From NCBI RefSeq assembly GCF_030463565.1, contig NC_134652.1, positions 16,779,397 to 16,843,396 of the forward strand: 64,000 bases of DNA. The letters are read 5' to 3'. The position numbers and the translations under genes are program-made. Source of the stretch: Pelecanus crispus. Taxonomy: Eukaryota > Chordata > Aves > Pelecaniformes > Pelecanidae. Below the pieces are notes generated by a model that did not search any database, was not told the origin of the DNA, and saw only the letters and a list, made by a program, of their open reading frames with translations. This document shows positions 38,601 to 52,703 of the stretch, one piece after another (within the stretch, counting starts at the first letter, position 1; each line of letters opens with the position of its first letter).

Positions 38601-38837
38601 GCCTTGCTGCTCTGTACCGCAGCGTTGCTCCTGGCAGCCCCCAAGCAAGCCCCACGCAGGGGACAGGGCTCCGGCCCCACATCCCAAGCCGATGCAGGCG
38701 TGACCCCATGGGGCACAACGCTGCAGCGGCAGAAGGACCCGCTGCACTGGGGCAGTGGGCAGAGCACAGGGGACGGGGTGTGCACAGCTTTTAAGGGAAG
38801 GAAAGGAGGAATCTGGGCTGGGTAGGAACAGTGAATA
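35661..38837. other. Intergenic ARHGAP19-RRP12; no FRAT gene found
   Basis: In human, the intronless genes FRAT1 and FRAT2 lie between these neighbours. None of the open frames here contains the FRAT GSK3-binding helix (LIKEAVRRLH-like), and no intronless frame of FRAT size is present. The segment 37290-37510 is AT-rich and enhancer-like. Elsewhere I see nothing beyond A- and T-rich tracts (for example 36126-36165). Confidence 0.6.
37290..37510. promoter_or_regulatory. Candidate noncoding enhancer
   Basis: A dense array of homeodomain cores (ATGATTAATTAGCTGATTAA, 37302-37321), further TAAT sites and a perfect octamer ATGCAAAT (37437-37444) in an AT-rich block with no repeats or coding frame. 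This is the texture of a conserved developmental enhancer. It is an inference from composition only. Confidence 0.35.
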
Positions 38838-39143
38838 TTTATCAATATAGAGAATTCATTACACATTGCTTGCTCTCTCTCATACACACACACACACACA
38901 CCCCCCCACCCACCCCCCTGCACCAGGCACCCAGCAACATCCTCCAAGAGCAGAAGGGCAGGGCTTGGGCCAAGAGTCCGTAATACAATGGAGTGGCTTC
39001 CCAGCGAGTCTCAAACAGATGCCGGTCATCTCCTGTAGAGAAGCTCCCCCTGCCCCACTCACAAAACCCCCGTCCCCCGCTGCCCAGAAGCCGCAGGGCG
39101 TTGTCCATCCTTGGGCAGGTGCAGGCAGAGCACCTGAGGCTCC
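38838..39143 (-). other. Probable RRP12 3' UTR
   Basis: Lies downstream of the RRP12 stop codon. No canonical AATAAA is found; the best candidate is a GATAAA variant at 38843-38838, in an AT-rich setting. The CA repeat falls inside it. The end point is uncertain. Confidence 0.35.
38884..38900. repeat. (CA)n followed by a C-rich tract
   Basis: About eight CA units are followed by a C/CA-rich tail to about 38918. It sits beside the expected end of the RRP12 transcript. Confidence 0.8.
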
Positions 39144-42100
39144 TCAGGGGCGCTGGGCCTTCAGACGTTTCCTGCGGCCAGCCTTGGCCCCACGCTGGGC
39201 ACCCTTCATCAGGCCCTTGAACTGGCCCTGCATTTTCGCCCGCTTCCTGGAGGGAGGAAGGAGCAGGAGGCTGGGTTAGTGCGGGCACTGGGCACAGCCG
39301 ATGCACAGGGATGCTCCAAGCTCCGCAAGGAGTGGTGCAGAGGCTGGCAGGGAGTTCCCTGACCCACAAAAAAAGTAACAACAAAAAGCAGGATCAAACC
39401 CGTGTTTTGGCCCCATTCCCCACCCTGTGCCCTTCCCGGCTAGTCTCACCTTTTGTTGAGTCTAGCTCTGTTCAGGGGGATGTAGGCGTAGGGGTCGAGC
39501 TGGCCCTTCTTCTTCACATCGCCTTTGCCTTTCTGTGGGAGATAGTGACATGGGAGAAGATGCAGCACCAGGGGAGATGCATGTGTCCTGTTCTGGTACA
39601 ACCCTGGCACCCGGGCACCCCAAAGACTATGTTGTAGTGGGGTGCCAGCTGAGCACATGGCCCTTGGAGCTGATTTCCCACCCAGATGATGCTATGGACA
39701 CCTGCTTTGAGCAGTGAAGAGCAACTGGCCACAGCAAGGGTAGGACCAGGACTCCAAGATGGACCGGAAATGTTCACAGGTACTAAGTGTTTGGCAACTC
39801 CTCTTGGAGCAAAGATTTATCGCCTCCAGCCTTAGCATTGCTGGACCAGACCCTCAGCAAACGCCCAGTGCTTCCTGCCCCCCAGGCCAGCAGCAATCCT
39901 ACCCCAGCAGAGCCCCAGGCATCTCCCTACCCAAACTCTGCGACCCCCCAGGTCCCTCACCTTGGATCTGTACTCCGCACCGAAGGCTGGCTCCTTGTCC
40001 AGCTGCCGGTGGATCCCAGAGCCTCCAGCTGGAAAACAGGGAACGTGTGTTGAAAAGGGGCCCCAGGGCTCCCCCTTCCCATTTCCTATGCTAGAATGCA
40101 CCAGGGCTGGGGAAGCTGTTACTGGTTTTGCCTCCAGCTCTTGGGTGTGAGGACAGCGGAGAAGGGTTACCATTTCCCGTGAGCAAAGACCTCTGCTCCC
40201 ACTGTCCTGCAGCAGCCCATTAAGATGGTTGCGTGGTTCTGGTCCCCTGGGAAGCCCCAGACCGGGCACAGGCGAAGGACTTACCTCTGTACTGAGGGTA
40301 GGTGCCGTCGGGTTCCTCATCATCTGGCTCTTCTCTGAACCGACGCTTCTGGTTTTTCTTCTGCAGAAGAAGGCAGTAGGGACCTTGTAGCTGGCTTGTC
40401 CTCACAGTTCTGCCCTCCCACGGACTCCTGACCTGCTTCCTCCCATGGGGGCCCAGAGACCTTCCAGAGTACCTGTGCACATCCCCTGCCCCAGCCAGCC
40501 TCCCGCACCCCTCCAAGCAGCTGGTGCATGCCCGGTGGCCCCACCGCCCTCTTGGGCAGAACTGCAGCTGCCGCGGCACAGGCAGGGGTTTGGCACAGCC
40601 AAGTTCCCCCAGCATCTCCTCGGAACCACGAGCCCTGTACTCACACTGCGGAGACCCACATCTTGCAGCACGTCTGCCATCTCCTCGTCTGCTCCTACGG
40701 CACAGGGCAAGAGGGTCAGTGCAGGATGCGGGTGCAGGAGAGACCCTGTACTGTGCCAGCCCCCAGAGCAGGCTGCAGGAGCAAGGTGCCCCTGCCAAAC
40801 TGGCACTGGTGGCCATGTCCCCTTCCAGCCCCCTCCTGGCGATGGAAGGGGGTGCCTCCCCTGGGTGGCAGTGGCCCAGAGGAGACCCACTGTGTGTGAC
40901 ACAAGGTCGCACCAACCCCTGCCGCTTCCACCCACATCCCTCCCCAAGCTCCCACATACAGGTGGCAGGCAGAAAAACAGAGTACAAGAGCAAGTCTAGC
41001 GTGCCCCCCCACCAGCCCAGGCAGTACCTTTGGCTTCATCACCGTCCACCTCCTCCTCCTCTTCATGGATGATCAGGCGCCCGTCCTCAGACACCTGGAA
41101 GTTGTGGCTCACTCCTCTGGAACGCCTGGGGCCTGGCTTGGTGGCTGCTCACAGAGAGGTGCGTCAGGGTCTCCAAAGGACCCATTCCCGGGGCAGTCGT
41201 ACCCCGAGAGCCCCTGTGCATCACACCAGCTCCCCGCCCCATCCATCCCACCCCAACCACATCCGAAGCTCCGCTCCTCACCCAGCACCCGCTGGGACAC
41301 GTTGGGGTCCAGGAAGTTGAGGGGCTCATCCTCTTCCCCTTCCTTCAGCCAGGCCTGCCCCTTCTGCCGTGCTTGCTTCCTCCACTCCTTGCTCCGCTGC
41401 CGTTCCTCCTCTTCCTCCTCCTCGTCCTCTGAGTCAGCCAGGATCTCCTCCATGCTGGTCAAAGGCAGAGAGGATGATGGAAATGGAATAAACCCAGGGG
41501 TGCAGACCCACAGCGCACAGCAACCCCAGTGCTGGAGATGTCCCCATCCCCAGATCCAAAGGAGCTGCTCCTTCTTCACCCCTGGCCAATCTTTACCTGT
41601 CTCCTCTGGGCTGTGCCGGTGGTGCCTCCTCTTCATCTGTATCCGCAGCCGCCTGCCTCAGGGCGCGCTGCTTGCGGCTCCGGCTTTCCGCCTTGCGGAT
41701 GTTCACCAGCACCTTGTGGTACTCGGCCGGCAGCAGTCCCTTCACCAGCTCGAAGCTGAGGAGCACACAGAGAGTGGTCAGTGCCCACCTCCTCCCGCAC
41801 CGCTTCCCAGGAGCTCCCCCGCTGCCGCTGCACAGGTCCAGCGTGACCCAGGAGCCCCCAGCTCACCCAAACTTGCGGATGAACTTGGTGAAGAGGTTTC
41901 GCAGCTTCATACGGAAGTGGCGTCTCATGTCATCCGAAAGGTTCCCCACAGCCTCCAGCTGCCAGGACAGAGACCCTGAAGACCAAAGCACCCCTGCCCC
42001 GGGCACCCGGCCGCCCACCCTTCCCCTGCACGGCCACCTTGCTCACCCTGCTGCCGTGTCCCCACACCCACCCCAGGCAGGGCCGTGGGGAGCTCTCCCT

Positions 42101-45100
42101 GCTTGGCAGGGCCAGTTCACAGGGGTTCTCTGGCAGGTCCATGCCAGCATTCGGGAGAGGGACCTCCTCACTGCCTTCTCAGCCACAGAGGATCAAGGTT
42201 GTGCCCCTGGCTCCCGGGCAGAAGCAGGGTGCAGCTGGAGATGCCCCCAGCTGCCCAAGGCAGCCCGAGCTCTGCCCTGCCATTGTCCTCAGGGCACCCT
42301 GCGTGGGATCTCACCATCTCCTGGACGTGCTTGGCCAGCAGCTTGGTGTCAACCAGCAGCAGCGTGACCTTGATGAAGCCCAGGGCTGCCTTCACCACGT
42401 CCCGCGTGCGGGAGGCCAACAGCAGGCAGACGTTCTGCAGGAGCTGCTCCACCACGCTCAGCTCCAGGTGATCTGCAACCATGGCAAGGCTCAGCCACAG
42501 CTGGCTTCCTCAGCACCCACCTTCACCGGAGGGTGCTGCCTCGTCCCCCCAGCCCTCCTGCTCCTGCTCACCTTTGAACTCAAAGAACAGGCGGGTCAGT
42601 GCCAGCACTGTGCAGCTGATCATGGTGACCGAGCCTGTGAGCCCCGCGTAGACCAGGAGCAGGAACCGCTGCATGGCCTCTAAAGGAGGGGAATGATTCA
42701 GGCCCCCACTTGCCCCCAGCCCAGCAGCATGCCTGGCGTGTTTCAGCGGGGTGCTGGGCTTGGGTCTGATCCCCCTGGGGCCAGAGCAGCTGTGGGGCTG
42801 AGTAAGTGGAACAGGAGCTCACCTTGGGGGGTGGGCCCAAAGCGGATGAAGGCATGAGCCATCTCCACGAGCAGCACGAAGGCGTTCTTGCGGGCCCCCA
42901 CTGACACCTCCTTGGTGCAGAGGATGACCTGGAGGCACATGGGCATATCATAACCCTGCTGTCCCCCCTGCCATAGCCAGAATCAGCTGCGTCCCCCCAG
43001 GGACCACACTCACCTCTGGGACCAGGGCAGTGATGAAGGGCTCATGCTCTGCGGAGAGCTGCTTCACGATGTGGAACAGGCACTTCAGCCGGGGCTGGGG
43101 AAAGAAACAGCCCAGCGCTGGTACAACCAGGGACACACACCTGGCTGCCCCCACCCCATCCCCTTCTGGCAGGGGACGAGCTCAGCCACCGCAGCCCTTG
43201 CTCTCACCCTCTTGGCCGGGGACGCCGCACTTTTGAGCGAGTCCAGCAGTGCTGCCTGCAGATCTGGCAGGTGGGAGCGGATGAAGGCCTGGCAGGGGGC
43301 ATGGGGAGCGGCACACACCTCCTCCAGCACGCGGTACGCCTTCTTCTGCATGCTGCGCTCCTTGCTCTGCGGGGACAGCCAACACGTCCCTGCCGTCAGG
43401 GCAGCACCTCGCCACGGTGTCTGAAGGGACCCCCGCAGCACTCCACGGCACCCAGCAAAGACCTGTCCCCTACAGCAGCTGCTCAGCCCCCCAGAGTGTG
43501 GGTCCAAGCTGGCAGCAAGCAGAAGGTGCCCCCCTGCACCCCCTGCGCCTGTCGGGGCTAGGGTCCAACTCACCTGGAGAGAAGGCTGGATGGTGCGGTA
43601 CAGGGAGCCCAGGGACTGCTCATCAGCATAGGGTGCCATTGCCACCACCAGGTCCAGGATGGAGAGTCTGCAGCAGAGAAGGACATGCAGGTGGGTAACT
43701 GCAGCATCACTAACACTGCCCAGCCAAGCTGGGACTCTGGCTGCGAGTCTCATCGGATGCACGAGGGTGGCACATCCCACACGGGACAGTACAAGTGCCC
43801 TAGCGCTGCTCACCAGGAGGAAGCTCGCAGCTTTACTCATTAGCACCAGCCCCTGGGTGTTACCTGGCAAACTCAGAGCTCTCAGGACTGGTCAGCTTCT
43901 CGCTGGCTTTCTGCAGGAACCCACACACCATCTGCAGGACAGGCACACAGAGCAGGATCAGTACTGACTGAAAGGAGCGCTTTTTCAGGAGTTTGCAATC
44001 CACCTGGCAAACACCTTGCCACAGGACTTTGTGGAGACCAGAAGCACCAGCAGGCCCAAAAAGAGCTGGGCAAATTCCCAAAGGGCTCACACACAGTGTG
44101 CCAGGTGTGGCTGCAAGACTGGGAAATCCCAGACTGCTGGCTGGGAAGGGCTCCCTCCCCGTGAGGGCAGGGAATAGCTGCTCTCTGCCCAGCTTCTTTC
44201 TTCCTGTCCTCTCCAGTCAGGCACCCACCACAGCCCCATCAAACTGGGTCCGGCTGGGAGACGCTGGCCTGAGCCAGCACAGCCGGCCCCACTGCCCCAG
44301 GCTCCCCTCACCTGGGGGTCGGTGATGGTCAGATAAGCACGGACAGTGTCCAGCACAGAGCGGCGCTGAGCGCTGCTGCCCCCATCTTCCTCGGGCTGGC
44401 TGTACACGTTGAACAGGATGGGCAAGAAATTTTTGGCAAAGCGACCCACTTCTGCCCGCTCCGCATCTGGGGAGAGGATGACAAAGGTGTGCAGATCAGC
44501 GTCCCCCCTCTCCAGGTCACTGCAGGGGACAGGGACCCACCACGAGGGTCTGTCCCCCCCCCAACCTGTCTCGCATCCTTTGTGGATGAGGGTGCGCAAG
44601 GCCTGGCACACGGTGGGGCGCAGGTCCGGGCGCTCGCTGATGGCCATGCCCAGGGTGCGGGCCAGCCCCTTGAAGGCCCCCAGCACGTCCGTGGGGTGGG
44701 TGCAGAAGCCAGGCAGCAGGGTCCAGACCTGGAAAGCAAAGGGAGAGGTGGGAGGCCAGCACCCTTTGCCCAAGTCACTGCTCCCCAGCCTGGCACTGCA
44801 GATACTCCACGGCCCAGCTCCCAGGCACTCCTCGTTACCTGCCACTGCAGCGTGTCATAGATCTTGGCCTCCACGCTCTTCCCAGCCTGGGTAAACTCCA
44901 AGGCTGCAAAAGAGAAGGGGGAGATGAGCAGAGCAGCAGAGGTAGCAAAGCCCTGCCTCACCCCACGGAGGGAAGGGACGTCCCACTGAGCACCCTGGCA
45001 CTCCCAGGAGCCCAGGACCGCACCAGCTGAGACCCCTGCCATGCTACCCTCCTCACCTCTGCTTTTCAGGGTGGCCGCCAAGGGCAAGAAGTAGCTGGTG

Positions 45101-48100
45101 AAGAAGCCGAGACGCGCACCCTGCACGTAGTCCCGCAGCACTGGCAGGAGCCAGCTGCGGGGGAAATCCAGCGTCTCCCTGTGGAAGGAAGGCACAGGTC
45201 AGGGAAGAGTGGGGCACTGCTGGCATCAGCCCCTGGGGCACCCCCGCCCAGCCCCAAAGCTGGGCACAGGGAGGCTCGGCAGAGCCAAACACCCCCAGCA
45301 CCACATGGAGACTGAACAGGAATGTAACAAACAGCTGCAAAATTGTCACCATCACAGACAGACTGGCAGCTGGTCATCTCCCAGTATGAGAACTGGGGGG
45401 AAACAGAGAAAGTACGAGCCAAAGAAAGCAAAGGGATAGCACTCTGCTAAGGGTGCTGCAGGCACTGGTCATTTGCACTGGCTCATGCAGAAATCAGAAA
45501 AGGTGCAGATAAGAAAGGTGCAAGAGGAAAACGGTTTCTCAGCTGGAGACCCGTGTCCTCTGCTGCTGGGAGCGGACGCAGGACCTGCTACCCCATGGCT
45601 GTACTCACTCCTTGCCGTCGATCTCCAGGGGCACAGCTTCCAGCAGCACCTCGGGGCCCATGGCACTCACGGCAGCCCCCACCGCCTGGTCCACTTCAGC
45701 AGTGTAGGGGAAGTGTGGGGAGAGACGTAGGTCACACAGGGACCGGAGACACTGCGCGGACAGGGCAGGACGGTCACAGAGGAGCCACAAAGGCAGGTCC
45801 GGCACGTGTCACTCACTATGCCTGCCCAGGGATGCCAGCTGCCCTGCATGCCCCCATGCCAAGTCCCAGAGCTGCGCAGACCCTGCCCACACAGAGGGCA
45901 CTGGGATGGCCCCACTCTGCAGCTGGAGAGGGCAACGCAGCCCAGGCAGCAGCACAGCCACCCCACCTGCCTCTGCAGATTAGCCTGACACCCTCCCAGC
46001 CTGGCTCACCTTCCTCATGATGGGGTGGCATTGCTTCCCACACGTCTCAAAGAAGACCTCCAGCACCCGCAGCACCTCGTCCCACGCTGCATGGAAACGA
46101 TACGTCAGGCCCTCCTCCACAGACCTGGAAAGGAGAGAAGAGAGGGTCACGCTGGCAGGGACTGACCCAGCACTGATCAGGGACCGGGTAGAGGCTGCCC
46201 AGAGCTCAGCCAGACCCATGGGGACAGCCTCTCCCACAACGTCGTTCATCACCTGAACATCTTGCACAGATGGGCAGCAGGGGCTGGGGCAGATGCAGAG
46301 ATGGTGCCCAGGTCATCCATGTGAGGAGCGACGCACTCACTCAGAAGGGTCTGTAAGGACAAACAGGGAACATAGGGCAGCAGTGGACCGTGGACCCCCA
46401 CCCTGGCAGGCACAGAGGGGCACACCACCCTCCAGCAAGTCCCAAACCCCCAGGCAGAGCCCCCCACGAGGACCAGGGAAGCCAAGCAGATGAGGCTGCC
46501 ATGCACAGTACCTCCAGGGTCTGCGCCGCTGCCGCCACCACCTGGGAGTGTGGGGAGAGGAAGCAGTTCATGGAGGCCGAGAAGAGCCGGGGCAGGTGAG
46601 CCCAGCACAGGTCCTTCTGCAGCCTGGAGAAGAGAGACCGGACAGGTGAGAGACCGACATGCCGCCTCCTCCCCTGCCCAGCCGTGGCCCCTGCCTGCAC
46701 CTGCCCAGGTTGACGTGTGCCCGCTCCATGGTGGACAGCCAGGTCAGCAGCGGCTGCAGGTCACTTGTGCTGGGCACGTAGTCATAGAGAGCCTGGGGAA
46801 ACAGAGGCTGGGTGGGTGGGCGCCGCAGCACTGCCAGCCCCATCCCTCCCTGCACCGGCGCCCCACACTCACGGTGATGATTTGGGCGTTGAGCTCGGCT
46901 GGCAGGCAGGCCACGCTGGCCTGGGCGCTGAAGAGGCTGTGGAAGGCTTGCATGGCACACGCCGTCACCAGCTGCAAAGGACATGGTGTCAAGAGGGGGT
47001 GCTCCATGACGGGCGGCACACCTTTGCACCCTCTGCCCCCCCTACCCCAAATAAGGCTCTGCCTGGGGAAGCCCAGTGCTGCTGCGACTGCACCCTGTCT
47101 TCAGCCTCCCTCTTCCACAGCAGGCAGGCCAGCAAGACCAGCTGCCCCAGGCTCCTCCACATTTGCATCCTGCATTTCCAGGCTCCCAGCCAGCAGCCAA
47201 GGGGGTTCAAGCCCTTCCAGGGCGCAGCCGAGGGGGAATGGGGCTGCCCTTGACATCCACGGTGCAGGGACACTTACCACGTGGCTGAGGGTCATGACTC
47301 GGAGCAAGGTCTCGCAGCAAGTCTTCACCATGGCCGCAGGGAAGCAGGGCAGCAGGTCCCGCAGCAGGGCGAGGATGTGCAGGGTGGTGGTCGCCTCTTT
47401 GGTGCCTGTGGGAGCAGAGCAGCACCTGAGCCCATGGCACCCCATGGCAAAGCCCTGCCTGAGGCAAAGCCCCTGTGACAGCACTGGGGCTGACCCGCAG
47501 AGCTCAGGTGAACATCACCCGGCAACTTCTGGGAAGAGCAGAGCAACAGACAGGTGGCTGAGGGCCCTCCAAAACACTTAAGGTGCCCCAGCGGCATCTT
47601 ATACCCTCCCCATCAATCCAGGGTGCTGCACCCTCCCCTCTTCCCTTCAAGTCCTTATTCTCCCACAGCTGCAGGACCCCCCCCCACTCTGCTGCAGATT
47701 CCTTGCTCCAGCGCCCCACACCTCCAGCTTTTTCGATCTCCCGCACGCAGAACTTGGCGGTGGAGGGTGCCGCGGGGTGATGCTCAGGGGCTGCATCTCC
47801 AAACATGAACTCGCTGCCCCTCAGGACAGAGCACACGCCGTACTGCGCCGCTTTCCGCACCTGGGGGAAGGAGAGCCCAGGTGGGTGGAAGCCACAGACC
47901 CTGGGGGCACAGCCAGCTCCAGAAATGAGCCCCAAAGACAAAATCATCCCTTGCCAAGGGCACCAGGAGCTCACCTTGGGCTTCGTATGAACACAGAAGC
48001 TCAGCAAGCCATGATAGACCTGGAGGGTGACAGGGTAGCTCCAGGCTGCCAAGTCCTGCTTCCGCAGGAGTGTGGCCAAGCAAGACAGGACCTACAAGGG

Positions 48101-50379
48101 AGCAGCAGGGGTGTTAGCATCACCCCACACAGACACCCCCCTCATTGCAGTGGCCTCAGGTCGAGCACCCAGCACGACCCTACAACAGCAGCCTTGACCC
48201 CAGCTCTCAGCAGACCCCCCTGCCACATCAGAGCCAGCACAGCTGGCTGCCTCTTGGCTACTCACCCATCGCAGGGCAGAGGTGGAGCTGCTGCAGGCCT
48301 GCGAGGACACAATACCCATGAAGGCTTTTGAGGCATCTGAGAACTTTTTTATGAGCACAGGGCTTGGGACCCTGCCAGGAGAAGGGGGTACGTCAGCAGT
48401 GTGAGGAGCAGGCAGCCGGTGGCACTCTCGCAGGGAACTGCATCCCCAGCCCACCCTGGTTGGGTCATTTCCCCAGCCTGGCAAGGGGGACAGCGCCAGC
48501 CCCTCTTCCTTGATGGGGCCAGGCAGCTGTCCCCACTCCTTTGCCAGCCGCTCACCGCTTTAGGACGAGGTTGAGCAGGTAGGCGACAGCAGCCAGCGAC
48601 TCGGGGGACTCCACCGCCTCCAGCGTGGTCATCTGGAAACAGAGGAGGGGTGAGTGAGGGGAAGTGAGGGTTTGCACCAGGCCAGCCCTTCCCCATCCTG
48701 AAGCCTTGGGGAGTGGGGGCAGAGAAACCAGGAGCAGCCCAGCAGCATCTTTTCTGGAGAAGGACATCCAGGGCCTTGGCTACGAGCACAGCATGTTCCA
48801 CCGCCACCGCTCCTGAGAGCACATCCAGGCTGCCAACAGCAGCTCCCCTCACGCCTCCTCCCCACAACCATCACTCACCAGTGCGCCAAAGTACTCCGTC
48901 TCGCTCTCCTTGCCCCCCTGCGAGCGGATCACCTCCGTCACGGCCGCCAGCACAGCACAGATCTACAAGCAGCAAGCGGAGCAGGTCAGCACACTCAGCC
49001 TCACCTCCAGGGGGGGCATCCCCACTGGACCCCACCTAGCCCTGCTCCTCCCCATACCTCTTTGTGAGCGGCAGAGTTGGACTCCCAGAAGCGCTGCACC
49101 TTGCTGAAGGTGACGTTGGTGCAGTCACTCAGCCCGCTCAGGAAGGTACCGGAGGACTTCTCTGTGGCAGCCTCACCAGCATCATCCTCCTCCATATGGA
49201 GCTGAGCGCTGTCACTCGGCCGCTCCAAACGCAGGGACCCCGACTGCAGCTCATTGTGCAGCTTCACCGCATCCACCGTCAAGTTGCTTTTCTCTGCCGG
49301 GGTGAACGGGTACGCTCAGAATCATGAAGTCGCATTGCTCTGCCATTCACCCCAAAACCCCCCCACGCTCTCCCTCCTTCCCCTCCCAGCCTGACCAGCT
49401 TGGCTGGAACTCATCTCCAGCACAAGGGACACGGATGCCGCTTCCTCCTGATGGAAGAAAGCACAGTGATAACTGGAGAGTGCTCACAATTCCTGTGAAA
49501 ACAAACAGGGCACTGTCCAGCCATCTCCTCTGATGGAGGAGAGCATCACACCCTCACAAACACGTCCTGGCATACGAAGGCTTCAACCCTGAGGTGGTCG
49601 GTGTGCTCTGCCCCATTTATCTTCTTCCACCTGAAGCCCTGGCAACCAGACAGCCAAGGCACAGGCTTCGCATCCCTCTCAGTCACAGACACGGGCTTGC
49701 AAACAGCTGCAAGAGCACAGTTGCGCACTGCAAGAGGCATTTTTCCATCTGCAGGAGAAAGATCTCCTTGGCCAACAGCAGCCAGGGCTGTGAAACTCCA
49801 GCCCCTCGCAGACCGCGATGCTCTGGGGTTTGCCTTCTCCATCGTGCAGCCCTCTGAACGAGAGTCTCTGTCGTGTTCCTCTCTGTGCCGGACGCCGCAG
49901 CTGCACTTACAGGCACGGCCATGGGCTTTTGGGAGCCGGAATCGCTCGGGCCATGAGCCTGCCGGGACAGCACGTACCCCGGCGGCTGCGGGCGGGGCCT
50001 CGCACCGGGACCGGCAGGGTGACAGGCATTGCTGTCGGCCGTGCTCCGTTCCGCCTCCACCGGCCCGGTGTCACGGTGAAGGTAACGAGGCCACACTCGT
50101 TACGCCGCGGACCCAAAGGCTCGCCCCGCAGCCCCCCCGCGCCCCCGGAGCCCCCGCCGGGAAGGGCCGGGCACAGGCAGGGAGCTGCCCGCACCGCGCC
50201 CCTGCCCGCACCGCGCCCCTGCCCGCCTCCCTGCCCTCACCCGCGGGCCGGCTGCAGAAGCGGCTGCGGGCGGCCAGGCGGTGCTGGCGGGTCTCAGGGT
50301 TGCAGTCGCTGCTGTGGCCCTTCCGCCACCGCTTCAGCTTGGCGCCGGCGCCCGAGCGGAGCCGCCCGCTCCGCGCCAT
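39144..50379 (-). CDS. RRP12: RRP12, ribosome-biogenesis HEAT-repeat protein, 34 exons
   Basis: Nucleolar helical-repeat protein needed for maturation and export of pre-40S (and 60S) particles. Exons on the minus strand: 50379-50241, 49293-49058, 48962-48879, 48632-48556, 48371-48266, 48091-47975, 47860-47722, 47405-47278, 46971-46873, 46792-46701, 46623-46512, 46350-46253, 46124-46010, 45751-45609, 45178-45057, 44903-44839, 44728-44566, 44466-44312, 43931-43864, 43667-43574, 43366-43208, 43094-43014, 42928-42823, 42679-42572, 42472-42315, 41958-41867, 41755-41597, 41454-41282, 41144-41028, 40694-40645, 40360-40285, 40028-39961, 39532-39450, 39246-39144. They sum to 3885 nt, giving 1294 aa (human 1297). 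The N-terminus is basic ([13 protein letters not shown]). HEAT-like helices fill most of the protein. An acidic stretch follows at about 1075-1090 ([12 protein letters not shown]), then a Lys/Arg-rich tail ([12 protein letters not shown]). The poly-Glu run of human RRP12 just before this is much shorter here. All junctions are GT/AG and in frame. Confidence 0.97.
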
Positions 50380-50744
50380 GCTGGAACCGGCTCCACGTGC
50401 CGCCGCGCCGCGCCACGCCCCACTCCCCTTCCGCTTCCGGCGCCTGCCGCCATCTTGAGTGAGGGCACCGCTGCCCTCAGCGGTGGTAGCCTCCTAGCGG
50501 GGCGGGTGGGGAGCGGTGTCGGCGAAGCGAAGCGGGGTCGCGCCCGGTTGGGGCTTGGATGGGAGACAGGCGGGGCCTAGGGGCAGCCGTCAGCGAGAGA
50601 GGCTGTCTGACGCCCCCTGCAGGGGGAGAACGCACCGCCGCTGCCGCACCCGTATGGAACCGTTCACACCGAGCCCGCAGCCGGGTCGGCGCCCGGTACG
50701 GGTGAGCAGCCACGATGGGTTACTGCGTGCGCATTACGGCGTGG

Positions 50745-50752
50745 TGACGTCA
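50745..50752. promoter_or_regulatory. CRE (TGACGTCA)
   Basis: Perfect palindromic CREB/ATF site about 210 bp upstream of the PGAM1 start codon. Confidence 0.75.
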
Positions 50753-50795
50753 CGGCCCTGAAGGTCGCGCCGCCCTTCGCAGCCGCGCCATGCGC

Positions 50796-50802
50796 TACGT
50801 GC
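50796..50802 (+). promoter_or_regulatory. Candidate hypoxia-response element
   Basis: TACGTGC matches the HIF core (RCGTG). PGAM1 is a known hypoxia- and HIF-responsive glycolytic gene in mammals, so the site is plausible, but a 7-base match is weak evidence. Confidence 0.4.
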
Positions 50803-50823
50803 GCCTCCTCCCGCCCGCCGCTG

Positions 50824-50834
50824 TGCGCATGCGC
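50824..50834. promoter_or_regulatory. NRF1 palindrome
   Basis: TGCGCATGCGC is the full NRF1 consensus, about 130 bp upstream of the PGAM1 start codon, typical of CpG-island housekeeping promoters. Confidence 0.8.
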
Positions 50835-50963
50835 GCCAGCCCCCCCCCTTGCAGCGCGGGGAGGGGCGGGGCGGCGCGGCGCCGGCAGCGTCAGTCTCGT
50901 GCGGCAGCAGCGTGAGGAGAGAGAGCGCGCGCCCCGAGCTCCCCTCAGCCCCGCTCCTCCGCC

Positions 50964-52703
<1,740 letters not shown>

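Larger units (their letters stand above)
50380..50963. promoter_or_regulatory. Bidirectional CpG promoter RRP12/PGAM1
   Basis: The start codons of the two divergent genes are 585 bp apart in CpG-dense sequence. Visible sites are an ETS-like CTTCCGG (50434-50440), a YY1-type GCCGCCATCTTG (50446-50457) on the RRP12 side, a perfect CRE, a HIF-type TACGTGC, a perfect NRF1 palindrome and GC boxes (50860-50876) near the PGAM1 start. No TATA box is seen, as expected for a broad housekeeping promoter. A second transcript might start between the sites, which sequence alone cannot show. Confidence 0.8.

Noticed and set aside
46150-46260. Box C/D snoRNA in RRP12 intron 12 (GTGATGA at the intron start)
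   Set aside because: The C-box match is the splice donor itself, and no terminal stem with a D box at a proper distance is seen.
46490-47581. 363-codon plus-strand open frame
   Set aside because: Antisense to RRP12 exons 8-11 and their introns; composition follows the constrained opposite strand.
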